Positions 15,728-25,253 of a stretch of DNA of 31,690 bases are shown in pieces. Both the position numbers and the translations under genes were made by a program. Below the pieces are notes generated by a model that worked only from the letters and a program-made list of their open reading frames with translations, was not told the DNA's origin and did not search any database. The stretch is from a virus: the IMG/VR virus record IMGVR_UViG_3300042988_000810, positions 1 to 31,690 of that record. The stretch is one strand, 5' to 3'. The first letter of the stretch is position 1, and every line of letters starts with the position of its first letter.

Positions 15728-16144
15728 ATGGCGGCAAATACATACATTTTAAAAAGCTTTAGCTTTAATGGCAGTGCTATTACAGGTATGCAGTCAATGG
15801 ACTTGGGCGAATCAGGTTCTACTGTTGACTTGCAGTCAGATGCTAAAAGCCACATTGATAACACATTTATGGATAGCATTGGCGGTACAGTTAATATATC
15901 CACCACTGACCTTAATGCAATTAAATCATTGCGGGTTGGTGATGCTGGCACTATTATTATGGTCTACCAAAAACGTCTTCGTGGTCGTGGTGCTGACACT
16001 GGGGATATTACCTTCACTAGTGCTGCTACTTGCGTAATTACAGATATTCAAAGACCTGGACCTAGCACTGGGATGTCTAATGGGACTATTAGCTTCCGTG
16101 CAACATCTGCCGATGGTGCTGCTGCTATTTGGACGGTAACATAA
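15728..16144 (+). CDS. Tail tube-like protein, copy 1 (138 aa)
   Basis: A beta-rich protein that is clearly paralogous to the next gene. Shared blocks are MAA-TY-LK at the start, the SGS-VDLQ-DA-SH segment, FMD, STTDL, then RVGD-G followed by YQKR-RGRGAD-G, and DIQRPGPSTG near the end. Position between the tail terminator and the chaperone points to the major tail tube protein. AAAGGA lies upstream. The more compact length suggests this copy is the basic tube subunit, but which copy predominates cannot be told from sequence. Confidence 0.6.
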   Translation: MAANTYILKSFSFNGSAITGMQSMDLGESGSTVDLQSDAKSHIDNTFMDSIGGTVNISTTDLNAIKSLRVGDAGTIIMVYQKRLRGRGADTGDITFTSAATCVITDIQRPGPSTGMSNGTISFRATSADGAAAIWTVT

Positions 16145-16152
16145 GGTAATTT

Positions 16153-16647
16153 ATGGCGGCAAGTACATACTTATTAAAAGTCGTTAAATTTAAACCAAAG
16201 TCAGGTGTAGAAGTAACATTCACAGGTGTTACAGATATGGGGTCAACTGAAAGCGGCAGCGTTGTTGACCTGCAAACAGACGCACAAAGTCATAACAGCA
16301 GCTGCTTTATGGACCAAATAAAGGCGACTGCTACATTTTCTACTACCGACCTAAGCTTGGTTGACGAACTGCGGGTTGGTGACCGTGGCAAGCTTACTTT
16401 AATTTACCAAAAAAGAATACGTGGTAGGGGCGCAGATGCAGGGAATGACATTAAATATGAAACTGTGGATAATAATGATACGGATTCAACCGCAGTTATT
16501 TCTGACATTCAACGACCTGGACCTAGTACTGGGTTTGGTGTCGCTGTCATAACTTTTAGTATTTCAGACGGCGATAATGCACTTGACCCAGAACTTTATA
16601 GCGGATATACTAGCTTCTGGAAAGTTAGTGTTGGTACTTTTACTTAA
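16153..16647 (+). CDS. Tail tube-like protein, copy 2 (164 aa)
   Basis: A diverged tandem duplicate of the preceding gene, 8 nt downstream. It retains the RVGD-YQKR-RGRGAD and DIQRPGPSTG blocks but carries extra residues: an insertion near residue 14, about eight after RGRGADAG, and a longer C-terminal region (DNALDPELYSGYTSFW). The ribosome site is AAGG. Two tube paralogues could build a mixed tube, or one may cap or decorate the tail. The start MAASTYLLK closely matches copy 1. Confidence 0.6.
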   Translation: MAASTYLLKVVKFKPKSGVEVTFTGVTDMGSTESGSVVDLQTDAQSHNSSCFMDQIKATATFSTTDLSLVDELRVGDRGKLTLIYQKRIRGRGADAGNDIKYETVDNNDTDSTAVISDIQRPGPSTGFGVAVITFSISDGDNALDPELYSGYTSFWKVSVGTFT

Positions 16648-16667
16648 TAAAAAACATAGGGGAATAA

Positions 16668-17267
16668 ATGTTCGCATACTTTTACAAACAAATAAAAGCA
16701 ACACAAATAATTGACGATAAAAAAATTATTGCAGATATTGCACACGTTGGCGGTTGGATATATATAGACTTTACATATGAAGGCACAGAAGGCTGCTTAA
16801 TTTACCAAAAAGGATTCCAATTTAAAGCAGAATTTATAAAGAATTGCTATACTGAACAAGTTAATGATAATGTTATATTTCTAATACATAATGATACAAC
16901 ATTAGAAGACCTGGAAAGAACAGGTAATGAAAAAGGGTTATTAATAAACCTGCAGAACGGGTATACTATAACAGTACCTAATGCATTAATTCAATCTAGA
17001 CAATTTAAACTATCATCTAAGACAATGGGTAAGCCACTAACAGAATATGGCAGACTAGCACAAGACCTTCTAACAGATGTTGAACATAGTAATAATATTA
17101 CTGTAGATGATGATAGGGTTATTAGATTAGTTGAACTTGCATTAAATTATAACTATGCTGTAACAAGACACGTCATTGACTTCCTTGAAATTATTTCATA
17201 TGACGACATAGACCCAATCATTTCTGCTGCCTGGGGACTTAAAGATGATATTAAAAAAAAAGAATAA
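16668..17267 (+). CDS. Tail assembly chaperone, short (G-like) product
   Basis: A 199-residue protein between the tube genes and the tape measure, the usual place of the tail assembly chaperone. It ends in IKKKE encoded across a run of nine A residues (17253-17261), directly followed by a -1-frame extension of 57 codons. The C-terminal part is helical (RVIRLVELALNYNYAVTRHVIDFLEII). The short form would bind the tape measure or tube subunits during tail assembly, as lambda gpG does. GGGGAATAA precedes the ATG. The assignment rests on position, size and the frameshift structure. Confidence 0.65.
   Translation: MFAYFYKQIKATQIIDDKKIIADIAHVGGWIYIDFTYEGTEGCLIYQKGFQFKAEFIKNCYTEQVNDNVIFLIHNDTTLEDLERTGNEKGLLINLQNGYTITVPNALIQSRQFKLSSKTMGKPLTEYGRLAQDLLTDVEHSNNITVDDDRVIRLVELALNYNYAVTRHVIDFLEIISYDDIDPIISAAWGLKDDIKKKE
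17253..17262 (+). promoter_or_regulatory. Programmed -1 frameshift slippery site
   Basis: Nine A residues (17253-17261) followed by G, read in frame as AAA AAA AAA GAA TAA. A tandem slip of two AAA codons by -1 opens the frame that runs to the TAA at 17435-17437. The stop codon just two codons downstream fits such a site. Confidence 0.75.
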
Positions 17268-17437
17268 GACAAATTCGTCTGGCTGCTAGACTACTTAATA
17301 TTGAAGATATAGAATTTACCCCCATTGAACTAAACTTTATAACACAATGGGCAATCCATACACAAAAATGTCCTAATATTGAAGAAATGACTTCACAGGA
17401 TGACCGACAAATGAATAAAAACACACTACCCTTATAA
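17261..17437 (+). CDS. -1-frame extension of tail chaperone (T-like part of GT)
   Basis: After slipping, reading continues as RIRQIRLAARLLNIEDIEF and ends ...MNKNTLPL, 57 residues, joined to about 198 residues of the upstream frame for a 255-residue fusion. There is no credible independent start, no ribosome site, and the gap between chaperone and tape measure is otherwise empty, so the extension makes sense only by frameshift. In lambda-like phages the rarer G-T fusion recruits the tube protein to the tape measure. The helical LAARLLNIED and acidic EEMTSQDD segments look protein-coding. Confidence 0.72.
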   Translation, partial: RIRQIRLAARLLNIEDIEFTPIELNFITQWAIHTQKCPNIEEMTSQDDRQMNKNTLPL

Positions 17438-17478
17438 TTAGTAGGGTATATTATTACAATGGCTTAAAAGGGCTGCAA

Positions 17479-18930
17479 ATGGCTACAAATGAAACAAAGT
17501 TAGTATTAAATGCTGTTGGTGGTGAAAAAGCCGCACAAGTTATGTCTTCTATTGGCGATAAACTAGCAAAGGGACTAGACCACGCCAAATCTTCTATTTC
17601 TGCTGCAACAACACAAATTAATAGTCTTGCTAATTCTTATAATAAAGCATCTTTATCTGCAGACCTGCTTGCTAAGAAAACTGAACTTGCTGCTAATGCT
17701 TCTAAGAAATTTTCTGGTGGTGGTGCAGGTGGACGTGGCGGTGCTGGTGGCGGCGGTGCTGGTGGCGGCGGTGCTGGTATGTTATATGGCGCAGGGGCTG
17801 TATTAGGTGGTGGTTATATAGGTAGTCTTTTAAACCTAGGAAGGTTTTTTGCACTTAAAAATGAAGTAGATGCACTAAACGATTTTAAAGGTAAAGAAAC
17901 TACTACATTAGATTTGACTAAACTTTTTTTTAGAAATTTAGGTCAAACAGCTTGGTATGGCAGCGAATCTTTAAAACATTCTAGGACGGCTGAAAACCTT
18001 AAAGAACAGATACGAGCAAACAGCATCAATTTTAGAAGTGGCTTTTTTGAAGGGTCAGATGAAGAGTACACAGAGACACAGGATAGATTGCTACATAATC
18101 AATATATGAAAAAAGACCTAGCAGGTCGTGCAAAATGGAGTCATAGGTTAGGCATTCTTACACCAGCTGTTTTAGCCGGCGGTGCATTAGCAGCAACAGC
18201 AGCACTTGCGGCTATAAACGCCAATACTGAACAATTAAAACAGAATGCTTTGGCAGTCAAAGAATTAAAGTCTAGTATTAAAGAAAATATAAAGTCTAAT
18301 GCTGCTTCAGGTCTTTCATTAATGCAGAATGAACGGCAATCTATGGCTAAGGTCTTTGCTAGTGGACTAACAATGCAAGGATTGAAAGAAAAAGGCATAG
18401 GACTTAAACTAGGCGGATTATTAGCTAAAGGTGGCATAACAGACAAAGAAATGGCATTTGTTAACGCAGCACAAGCAGCAGGGGTTTCACAAGAAGAAAT
18501 ATCTTCAGACTTAGCAAGTAATAAACGACTAATTAATCGTGGAATTAAAAGGTACTTAAAAAGTAAAGGTCTTACTGGTACAGGATTAGCAGGGACTGAA
18601 GCAGGACGATTTATAAACTTTGGCGACCAATATGACAGGGATATTCAATATGCACAAATAGGCACTGAATTATCCACAGCAAGCGGACTAGCTGCTAAGA
18701 AGCTACAGATACAGAAAGCGAATGCAGAAACAAGTGCTGAAGCAATAAGGGGGGAACAAGTTTCAGCACTTATGGAAAATACAGCGGCGTTAAAAGATGC
18801 AGCTAGTAAATTAAGCCCTGTAGGTGCGTTTGTTGAATCTATGAAGTATATGTTTAGTTCAGGTTTATATATGGAAATTTACAAGTCTAGGTCTGAAACA
18901 CAAGCTTTAGTTGAAGCGGACTTAAGGTAG
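17479..18930 (+). CDS. Tail tape measure protein (short)
   Basis: The first long gene after the chaperone frameshift. It is an Ala/Lys-rich helical protein with a Gly-rich stretch at about 79-100 (GGGAGGRGGAGG type) and a hydrophobic membrane-like segment at about 226-246 (ILTPAVLAGGALAATAALAA). Such segments are typical of tape measures, which set tail length and help DNA cross the inner membrane. The 483 residues would predict a tail of about 70 nm if the protein is extended helix at 0.15 nm per residue. AAGGG precedes the ATG. No peptidase domain was seen. Confidence 0.75.
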   Translation: MATNETKLVLNAVGGEKAAQVMSSIGDKLAKGLDHAKSSISAATTQINSLANSYNKASLSADLLAKKTELAANASKKFSGGGAGGRGGAGGGGAGGGGAGMLYGAGAVLGGGYIGSLLNLGRFFALKNEVDALNDFKGKETTTLDLTKLFFRNLGQTAWYGSESLKHSRTAENLKEQIRANSINFRSGFFEGSDEEYTETQDRLLHNQYMKKDLAGRAKWSHRLGILTPAVLAGGALAATAALAAINANTEQLKQNALAVKELKSSIKENIKSNAASGLSLMQNERQSMAKVFASGLTMQGLKEKGIGLKLGGLLAKGGITDKEMAFVNAAQAAGVSQEEISSDLASNKRLINRGIKRYLKSKGLTGTGLAGTEAGRFINFGDQYDRDIQYAQIGTELSTASGLAAKKLQIQKANAETSAEAIRGEQVSALMENTAALKDAASKLSPVGAFVESMKYMFSSGLYMEIYKSRSETQALVEADLR

Positions 18931-18935
18931 GGTGT

Positions 18936-19364
18936 ATGTCTGAAGAAAAACTAACAGAAGTTTCTATAACTTTAGTTAACGGTGGCGGTCCTAATAACCC
19001 TACTGACAGAAAATTTACATTTATTAAACATTCTGGTAATCCGCCAATGCGTGAAGCAATAGGTGAATTTTATAAAAGACTTGGTGGCACAAGAACTATT
19101 AGTAAAATAACTGGTTATTCTGGTAGTGGCACTATTATAGGTGGTAATGGGTTTACAACATACTTCAATGCATTAGAATGGGCAAATAACGCATTCTTAT
19201 GTAAACATAAAGTAGTTAAAGTAAATGGATTTGGCGTGCTGGATGGTGAATACCTGTGTACAAATGTTCGGGTTGTTTCAATTCGTGGATGCCGTGGACT
19301 TAGAAGTCCAAGTGGGATAACCGCCACTGCATATATAGAAGTTGCTTGGGACTTGGTGATATAA
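18936..19364 (+). CDS. Putative tail tip component, 142 aa
   Basis: A mixed alpha/beta protein directly after the tape measure. It includes a MREAIGEFYKRLGG helix and several strands, with two Cys (FLCKHK and YLCTN) and a third in RGCRG. In siphoviruses the genes after the tape measure encode the small tail-tip proteins (lambda M/L class) or the distal tail protein. Sequence did not allow a family call. The ATG follows GGGTG closely, and the TAA stop shares the ATAATG junction with the next gene. Confidence 0.5.
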   Translation: MSEEKLTEVSITLVNGGGPNNPTDRKFTFIKHSGNPPMREAIGEFYKRLGGTRTISKITGYSGSGTIIGGNGFTTYFNALEWANNAFLCKHKVVKVNGFGVLDGEYLCTNVRVVSIRGCRGLRSPSGITATAYIEVAWDLVI

Positions 19365-21856
19365 TGGCTAAAAATAATAAGATAGACTTCCTAGAAATAC
19401 CTAATCCGGTCATAGAAGCAGAAGCATTAGAAGTGTGGATACACCCTTCTGCAATGACTATAAAGAATGAACTTGCTAAATCTTCAGCATCTTCAGAAGA
19501 TATAAAGAATGCTTTATTAAATTTAAAGTTTAACTGGCGAAGTATTAGACGGGCAAATAACCTTATCCCTATTGCATGTAATAAGTCTGACAGGGCAATG
19601 GGTAGTGCTTCATTTCATTTATTAGACGGCAATAGAATTAATGATAATTTTAAAGAAACTGAAATACCTACACCTGATACATTAATTATAATTACTTCAG
19701 GCACTTCTACAATAGAAAGAAATATACCAGATGACCCTAGTGGTGCTAAAGAAACTGTATTAGACGAAGATGCAATACTTTGGTGGGGCTTTGTTGAAAA
19801 TATAAACTATGCTTGGGGTCATTATATAGACAACGAAGGCAACCCGACAGTAGCATATAAAGGGACTGTTTCTGCCAATGAAATAGGTCATTTCTTTGAA
19901 AGAACTAAAATTGCTTATGCTTTAACTTGCCGTTCATTAAGTGAAGATAGCGACACAACAGATGTTGATTATTACACCATAGAAATACCTTCATTTAACT
20001 ATAAACGGGAAAGTGAAGTTATTGGTAATATGGTGAAGTATAACTTAGGCACGGGACTTACCGAAGCAGGTGTATTTTACTATAATGATACTATAACAGA
20101 CGTAAATTCTGGGGTGTTTAATAACCCTGAAAAATGGTGGAAAGCAAAGGTAATTGAACATTTATTTAAAATTAGTATTAAAGTAGCACACCCTATGCTG
20201 CCTTTATTCACTTTTAACGCAAATACTTCATATAATGATAGGGTAAATGATGACGCTATTAATGATGTTTGGGACTTTTCTAATGCTTCATATATGCAGG
20301 CTTTAAATACTTTATTCCCTGCTGAAGACTGGTGGTTTATTAACTTTGACTTAAAAGAAGCAGGCATTGAATGTTCATTTATTAATGGTAATGACTTAAC
20401 AGGCACTGATATTCAAATTAATGACCGTATTGATGTATTTAGCACTGTTGATGTGCCTATTTATGACACAATAGAATTAGTAGGGGATTACCATTATTGG
20501 ACTGCTACATTGCCTTTTAATCTTCGTGATAAAGATGCAATTAAACAACCTTCTGTAATTCCTAATTGGACCGATACACAAGAAGCAGCATATGAAGCCG
20601 CTTATGACGATGATGAAGAAACACCTAATGATAATAAATATGACACAGTATTTCGTGAATACATACTAAATACAACATCTTCTGCAGGACTACTTAAAAC
20701 TGGGGTAGCCGCTTCAACATATAGCAATGTTGGCGAATATGAAACCGATGGTGCACCCGCTTGGCAATTAAATACGGTTGTTTGTCCTAAAATTGTTGTT
20801 GTTGCCGGGACTGCTAAAATAAATAATTCTTATTCAGACCTACCACACCAGTACTGCCAATGTATTCAGAATTCTGTATTTATTGAAGGCGGTAGGGACC
20901 TTTCTACAGGGGCACTTCCTAATGACCAGAAAAGTGGCAGTGACTTTAAAGATATTCTACTGTTCTATAATAATAAAGATAATGAATTAGAATTTATTAA
21001 TGAAACAGACGACCCAGACCTAGCAGGATGCCAAATAAAGCCATTAGACTATGCTGCAGGAATACGCATCCAATTTAAAGAACAGCCTACACTTGCTTTA
21101 AACCACGCTAATACTGGGGAGGAAATACTTGACTATAATAACCTTGCTTGCACCTGCACTATCCGCAGCGAAAGAAGAATGCGGTTTATTTATAACAATA
21201 TACTTGGACTACTTGGCACACAATGCAAAGAAACAGGTATTAGTAAATTAACTGTTGTTGATGAAGAATATAAATTTAATGCTATACTATATGGCACTAT
21301 TTTAGGTATTAATGAAAATAAAGACCCTGAAGAATTTCTAAGGTGGTCAGCACCTGGTAATATAGTAGATACAGGTGACAGCACTACTAGCTGGCACTGC
21401 ACACGTAATGACTATGCAAAGATGTATAAAAAGTTTAACGAAATGATTACTGTCTATACAACATTAAGACGTGTTGCAACTATATCTACACCAGATATTA
21501 TTACTGCCTACCCATTAGGCACATTAATTGAAAATGCTGTCCTTAATTTCGGGGATAATACAGGTAATAATACTAAGGGCGTTGCTGTTAGGACTATTGT
21601 TTCAAATATTAGCTATGACTTAGAACGTGGCATTACAACACTTACAACAACACATAACCCTTCAAAGTCAATTTCTGCTAGAATTTTTAAGAAATATGAT
21701 AATAAGACTAATAAATATGATGTAGACTGGAAAGGGCAGACCGCAAAAAAAACAGCACCACCATTATATAATTACAATGGACGGCTAGATAATAAAAAAA
21801 CAGCTGCAGATTCTATGGAAAGTTTAATAGACAGGTCGGGATATAAACCTTTATGA
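19364..21856 (+). CDS. Putative tail hub / baseplate-type protein, 830 aa
   Basis: A large protein with many short strands and acidic loops. It includes WWGFVENINYAWG near residue 140 and a later RTIVSNISYDLERGITTLTT strand pair, which resembles the end of hub or tail-tip proteins whose beta domains close a ring under the tube. The ATG at 19364 is preferred to a TTG at 19346 because the ATG follows TTGGTGAT and fits the overlap style of this operon. Position after the tape measure supports a tail-tip hub. It overlaps the next gene by 4 nt. Confidence 0.5.
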   Translation: MAKNNKIDFLEIPNPVIEAEALEVWIHPSAMTIKNELAKSSASSEDIKNALLNLKFNWRSIRRANNLIPIACNKSDRAMGSASFHLLDGNRINDNFKETEIPTPDTLIIITSGTSTIERNIPDDPSGAKETVLDEDAILWWGFVENINYAWGHYIDNEGNPTVAYKGTVSANEIGHFFERTKIAYALTCRSLSEDSDTTDVDYYTIEIPSFNYKRESEVIGNMVKYNLGTGLTEAGVFYYNDTITDVNSGVFNNPEKWWKAKVIEHLFKISIKVAHPMLPLFTFNANTSYNDRVNDDAINDVWDFSNASYMQALNTLFPAEDWWFINFDLKEAGIECSFINGNDLTGTDIQINDRIDVFSTVDVPIYDTIELVGDYHYWTATLPFNLRDKDAIKQPSVIPNWTDTQEAAYEAAYDDDEETPNDNKYDTVFREYILNTTSSAGLLKTGVAASTYSNVGEYETDGAPAWQLNTVVCPKIVVVAGTAKINNSYSDLPHQYCQCIQNSVFIEGGRDLSTGALPNDQKSGSDFKDILLFYNNKDNELEFINETDDPDLAGCQIKPLDYAAGIRIQFKEQPTLALNHANTGEEILDYNNLACTCTIRSERRMRFIYNNILGLLGTQCKETGISKLTVVDEEYKFNAILYGTILGINENKDPEEFLRWSAPGNIVDTGDSTTSWHCTRNDYAKMYKKFNEMITVYTTLRRVATISTPDIITAYPLGTLIENAVLNFGDNTGNNTKGVAVRTIVSNISYDLERGITTLTTTHNPSKSISARIFKKYDNKTNKYDVDWKGQTAKKTAPPLYNYNGRLDNKKTAADSMESLIDRSGYKPL

Positions 21857-22329
21857 AATACAATGAACAAATAAGTAAATTAGAACAAAAGATAAATAGG
21901 TTAAAGACCTACACCCCTGAAGTAAGCCAGGGTAATTCACTTCTACAAGTATTAGGTGGTCAAGAATTAATTAGTGGAATATATGGTATAAAACGGGCCA
22001 CAATTCCTACATTGCTGGCAGAAGAATTGTACCCTGGTGCTGTTGATAAAGATGGTGTTGAAACTGTTGCCCCTTCGCCTGCTTATGATAGATGGGAAGA
22101 TGGACTTGGCTTTGGCAATTTATGGCGACCTGGTCATCCACCAAAGCGGGTTATTATTGCTAACTTTAACTATGGTTATAGCTTTGCATACCTGCCTTAT
22201 AATTTAGACTTAATTGCAAATACTAGCTTCAGTTTTTTAAGTGTTGGGTCGGCAAATATTACTTTTAATGTTGATACAACCCCTGCTTCTACACAAACAA
22301 TTCGGTGCTACTTTATAGGGCTTACATGA
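21853..22329 (+). CDS. Tail-associated hypothetical protein, 158 aa
   Basis: The N-terminus is a short coiled-coil-like helix (NEQISKLEQKINRLKTY); the rest is beta-rich with many Tyr and Phe (ANFNYGYSFAYLPYN), typical of small trimeric tail-tip or fibre-linker proteins. It overlaps the hub gene by 4 nt and the Tyr-rich large protein by 4 nt, so the three are probably translated together. No family was recognised. An adaptor between hub and fibre is a reasonable but unproven role. Confidence 0.5.
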   Translation: MKYNEQISKLEQKINRLKTYTPEVSQGNSLLQVLGGQELISGIYGIKRATIPTLLAEELYPGAVDKDGVETVAPSPAYDRWEDGLGFGNLWRPGHPPKRVIIANFNYGYSFAYLPYNLDLIANTSFSFLSVGSANITFNVDTTPASTQTIRCYFIGLT

Positions 22330-25253
22330 AACAATATTTGTTTAATCATAATCCAAATTTACATTATAATTTTAGCATTAATGGCGGCGTTTCAGAATAT
22401 TCCCCTACTGTAATTGCATCGCCACAAACAATAAGAAGAAATGTACCTTATTCAGATATTACTAATAATACATATAATCTTGTGTATTATAAAGATAATA
22501 ATAATTCTGCTTTTGGTCTTGGGATGGGCAATAGTGTTTTACCTTATAAATACTGCACTACAACATACGCAAATAAAACAGGATTAAAAACATATGGTGT
22601 TGATATTGATGACCTAATTGTTGGTAAAAAACCATATAATTTAATATTTGGGTCAGGGTATAGCATAGACGGTATTATGACTGCTGTACCACTTACAGGC
22701 GACATAGCAAAGCATATTCTTCGCTTTGTTCGTTATGGTGGTTATTATAAAAATAATTACCTAATTAATGTATATGCTACTGGTAATTATGTTGTTGGCG
22801 AAGATGAGTTTACTTTATATTGGGAAGCTAAAACACTTGCTAATGTTGCAATTAATAGTGGCACTTATACTATTAAAACTAAGAAAAACGACACTTTAGC
22901 ATTAGCACAAGATGGGCTTTCTTATGATTATGAATGGGGTGGTTATTTAATTAAAATTACTCCAGGCATTTATATTATCTTATTAGATGGGCACGAATTC
23001 TTTGCACATCCTACATATTATTATAGCTGTTATGTTTATGACGACCCTAGTTCATTGACGTACTACAGTAATGTCTGGTTTGAGCAAGATATTGATAAAG
23101 TTGTAAGAATTGACGCTTATTACAGTAGCCCGGCTAAGGGGATACTACCTTTTGGAACATACTTTGGCGATGCAGGATATTCTAATAGAATGTTTACTGC
23201 TGTTATTGGCAAAGGTGGGGATGATATACCCGCAATAGATAACACTATTAGTAATTACGCATTACAAACATATGATAATAATTACCCTGCTATTGGCAGT
23301 TCTTATGACAATGAAGAAACTTGTAATGTAATTCAAGACATTGCTTCATTAGGTCTTGCTTATGCAAAGTCTAATAATTGTTATAGGGCTTTCTGTAGAC
23401 CATTAGGTGAAGATATAACAACATTACATTTGTCCCAAGGATATAGGGCTGAAGGGGTGTTCTATAAGCTAAGACAGACTAGTAAGACACCAGATACTTG
23501 GGAATTAGTTGACGGGGATTGGGAAAAGACTGCTGATGGCGACCATACTTTTAATGATTATACTTTTAATTCTACTTTGCGGTTTGACTTCACAGAATTA
23601 AGCGACCCAGATGAATGGAATGAATATTATTATGTATATTGTGAAAACTATAGCACTACCTTTACTGTTAGGGATTATATCTTTAATTATGAAGTGGGTG
23701 GACAATGGTATAGTGTTTATTTAAGCGACTATTACATCCCTGGGTGGTCATTAAGCGACTATGAAAGCTACTTTTTTTACGAATTTTACTACGACGACTT
23801 TAATTGGGACTATAATGAATATGAACATACTTGGTTATGGTCAGGTTTAGCTAACCAATTCGGTGGATATAACCCTATTAGTAATACTATTGCTTTCGCT
23901 AAAAGTGAATATGAAGATGACCTGACAGAATATTATGAACAACCAAGCGACTATACGCCAACTTATGTATGGACGGCTGAAGATGATTACCCATTGTTTA
24001 TTGGTGAAGACCTTGCAGACCCTGCTGTCGTTTATTATGACGAATATTATAATAATAATGACTGGTTAGTTAAAGATACTGGTTATATGTATAGTGTCTT
24101 TAAACAAGAAAATATCTGGGACTTAGGCACTGCAACTACTGGATACGTTATTTCAAGCACTAATATTAAAACCTACACTGACTATGGTTATAGCACTAGC
24201 GGTTCAAATATAATAGGTAATTGCCTTTATTTAAATAGACAACGCGGCACACAACAATGGTCTTATAATTCTGGTGATGATGTCTGGGAAGGTGCCACGT
24301 TTATTGATGATGTTGACGATGGATATATTGACTTTGCATATAATTTGGTGCATACTACCACTTCTTCTACTAAATACCTAGTCATTGATAATAATGATAA
24401 AGAAATATTAATACTTGGTAATGATATTCCATATGAATTAAAACAATATAATATTACTTCACCAGTGTCATTATATAAATTACAATACAAATCTGCAGAA
24501 TTTCCAAGTATGAAAAGAATTGGTGAAGGCGGGCTTTATACTGGTACTTATGTAGGGTTATTATATGCCAAACAAGTATATAAAGCTATAACAGCCATAC
24601 CTAGCCAATTAAGCCCTACTTTAAGCATTACTAACACCACTATATCTACAACACATAACATAACCACCAGTAATATTATTACTGACCTTAAAATGTATTC
24701 AGACGGGGGCAACACTAAAGACAGGTTCACTATTTATAAAGCAGGAAAAGCACTTCAAAGATACCCAGTAATTAGTAAAGCTGCAGGGGCAGCTGTTGCA
24801 TTTGACGCCGCATATGTAGGACAACGTGGATTTAATTCAAGCAATGCTTGGTCTACTAATTGGTCATATTATAATTACATGACTAAAAGTAATTACAGCA
24901 CACAACAAGAAATTAGACCTGAAATAACTGAAAGTAATTTATCTGCGGATAGGGGGTCGGTAGACTTTGAAGACTATAAATACAACACAACGGACCTAAC
25001 TAGCAGCGTTTCATTATATAAATACTGGAATGGCTATTCTTGGCATTCTACTGCAGATGACGCTAAGGCTGCCTTGGCTGCACTTAATGAAAGTGGCGTT
25101 GTTTATATGTATGGTATTATGGACGGGGCTTTATTCCCTACCCAGTCAGCTGGTGTAGTTCGTGTTGTTGTTGATGATACATTGGCTGCAATGTCACAGA
25201 CATTCGCTAATAACAGACGTATAATTTACCACCTAGAACTTTGGGGGACATAA
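22326..25253 (+). CDS. Tyr-rich receptor-binding / tail fibre-like protein, 975 aa
   Basis: A very long protein, extraordinarily rich in Tyr, Asp and Asn, especially around residues 440-620 (YESYFFYEFYYDDFNWDYNE type). Hydrophobic strands alternate with polar loops throughout. A large, aromatic, repeat-like protein at the end of the tail operon fits a receptor-binding fibre or tip; aromatic surfaces often bind carbohydrate. The ATG at 22326 overlaps the prior stop (ATGA) and follows ATAGGG; a GTG at 22305 is less likely. I found no catalytic motif for a depolymerase. The next gene begins in its stop codon. Confidence 0.55.
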   Translation: MKQYLFNHNPNLHYNFSINGGVSEYSPTVIASPQTIRRNVPYSDITNNTYNLVYYKDNNNSAFGLGMGNSVLPYKYCTTTYANKTGLKTYGVDIDDLIVGKKPYNLIFGSGYSIDGIMTAVPLTGDIAKHILRFVRYGGYYKNNYLINVYATGNYVVGEDEFTLYWEAKTLANVAINSGTYTIKTKKNDTLALAQDGLSYDYEWGGYLIKITPGIYIILLDGHEFFAHPTYYYSCYVYDDPSSLTYYSNVWFEQDIDKVVRIDAYYSSPAKGILPFGTYFGDAGYSNRMFTAVIGKGGDDIPAIDNTISNYALQTYDNNYPAIGSSYDNEETCNVIQDIASLGLAYAKSNNCYRAFCRPLGEDITTLHLSQGYRAEGVFYKLRQTSKTPDTWELVDGDWEKTADGDHTFNDYTFNSTLRFDFTELSDPDEWNEYYYVYCENYSTTFTVRDYIFNYEVGGQWYSVYLSDYYIPGWSLSDYESYFFYEFYYDDFNWDYNEYEHTWLWSGLANQFGGYNPISNTIAFAKSEYEDDLTEYYEQPSDYTPTYVWTAEDDYPLFIGEDLADPAVVYYDEYYNNNDWLVKDTGYMYSVFKQENIWDLGTATTGYVISSTNIKTYTDYGYSTSGSNIIGNCLYLNRQRGTQQWSYNSGDDVWEGATFIDDVDDGYIDFAYNLVHTTTSSTKYLVIDNNDKEILILGNDIPYELKQYNITSPVSLYKLQYKSAEFPSMKRIGEGGLYTGTYVGLLYAKQVYKAITAIPSQLSPTLSITNTTISTTHNITTSNIITDLKMYSDGGNTKDRFTIYKAGKALQRYPVISKAAGAAVAFDAAYVGQRGFNSSNAWSTNWSYYNYMTKSNYSTQQEIRPEITESNLSADRGSVDFEDYKYNTTDLTSSVSLYKYWNGYSWHSTADDAKAALAALNESGVVYMYGIMDGALFPTQSAGVVRVVVDDTLAAMSQTFANNRRIIYHLELWGT

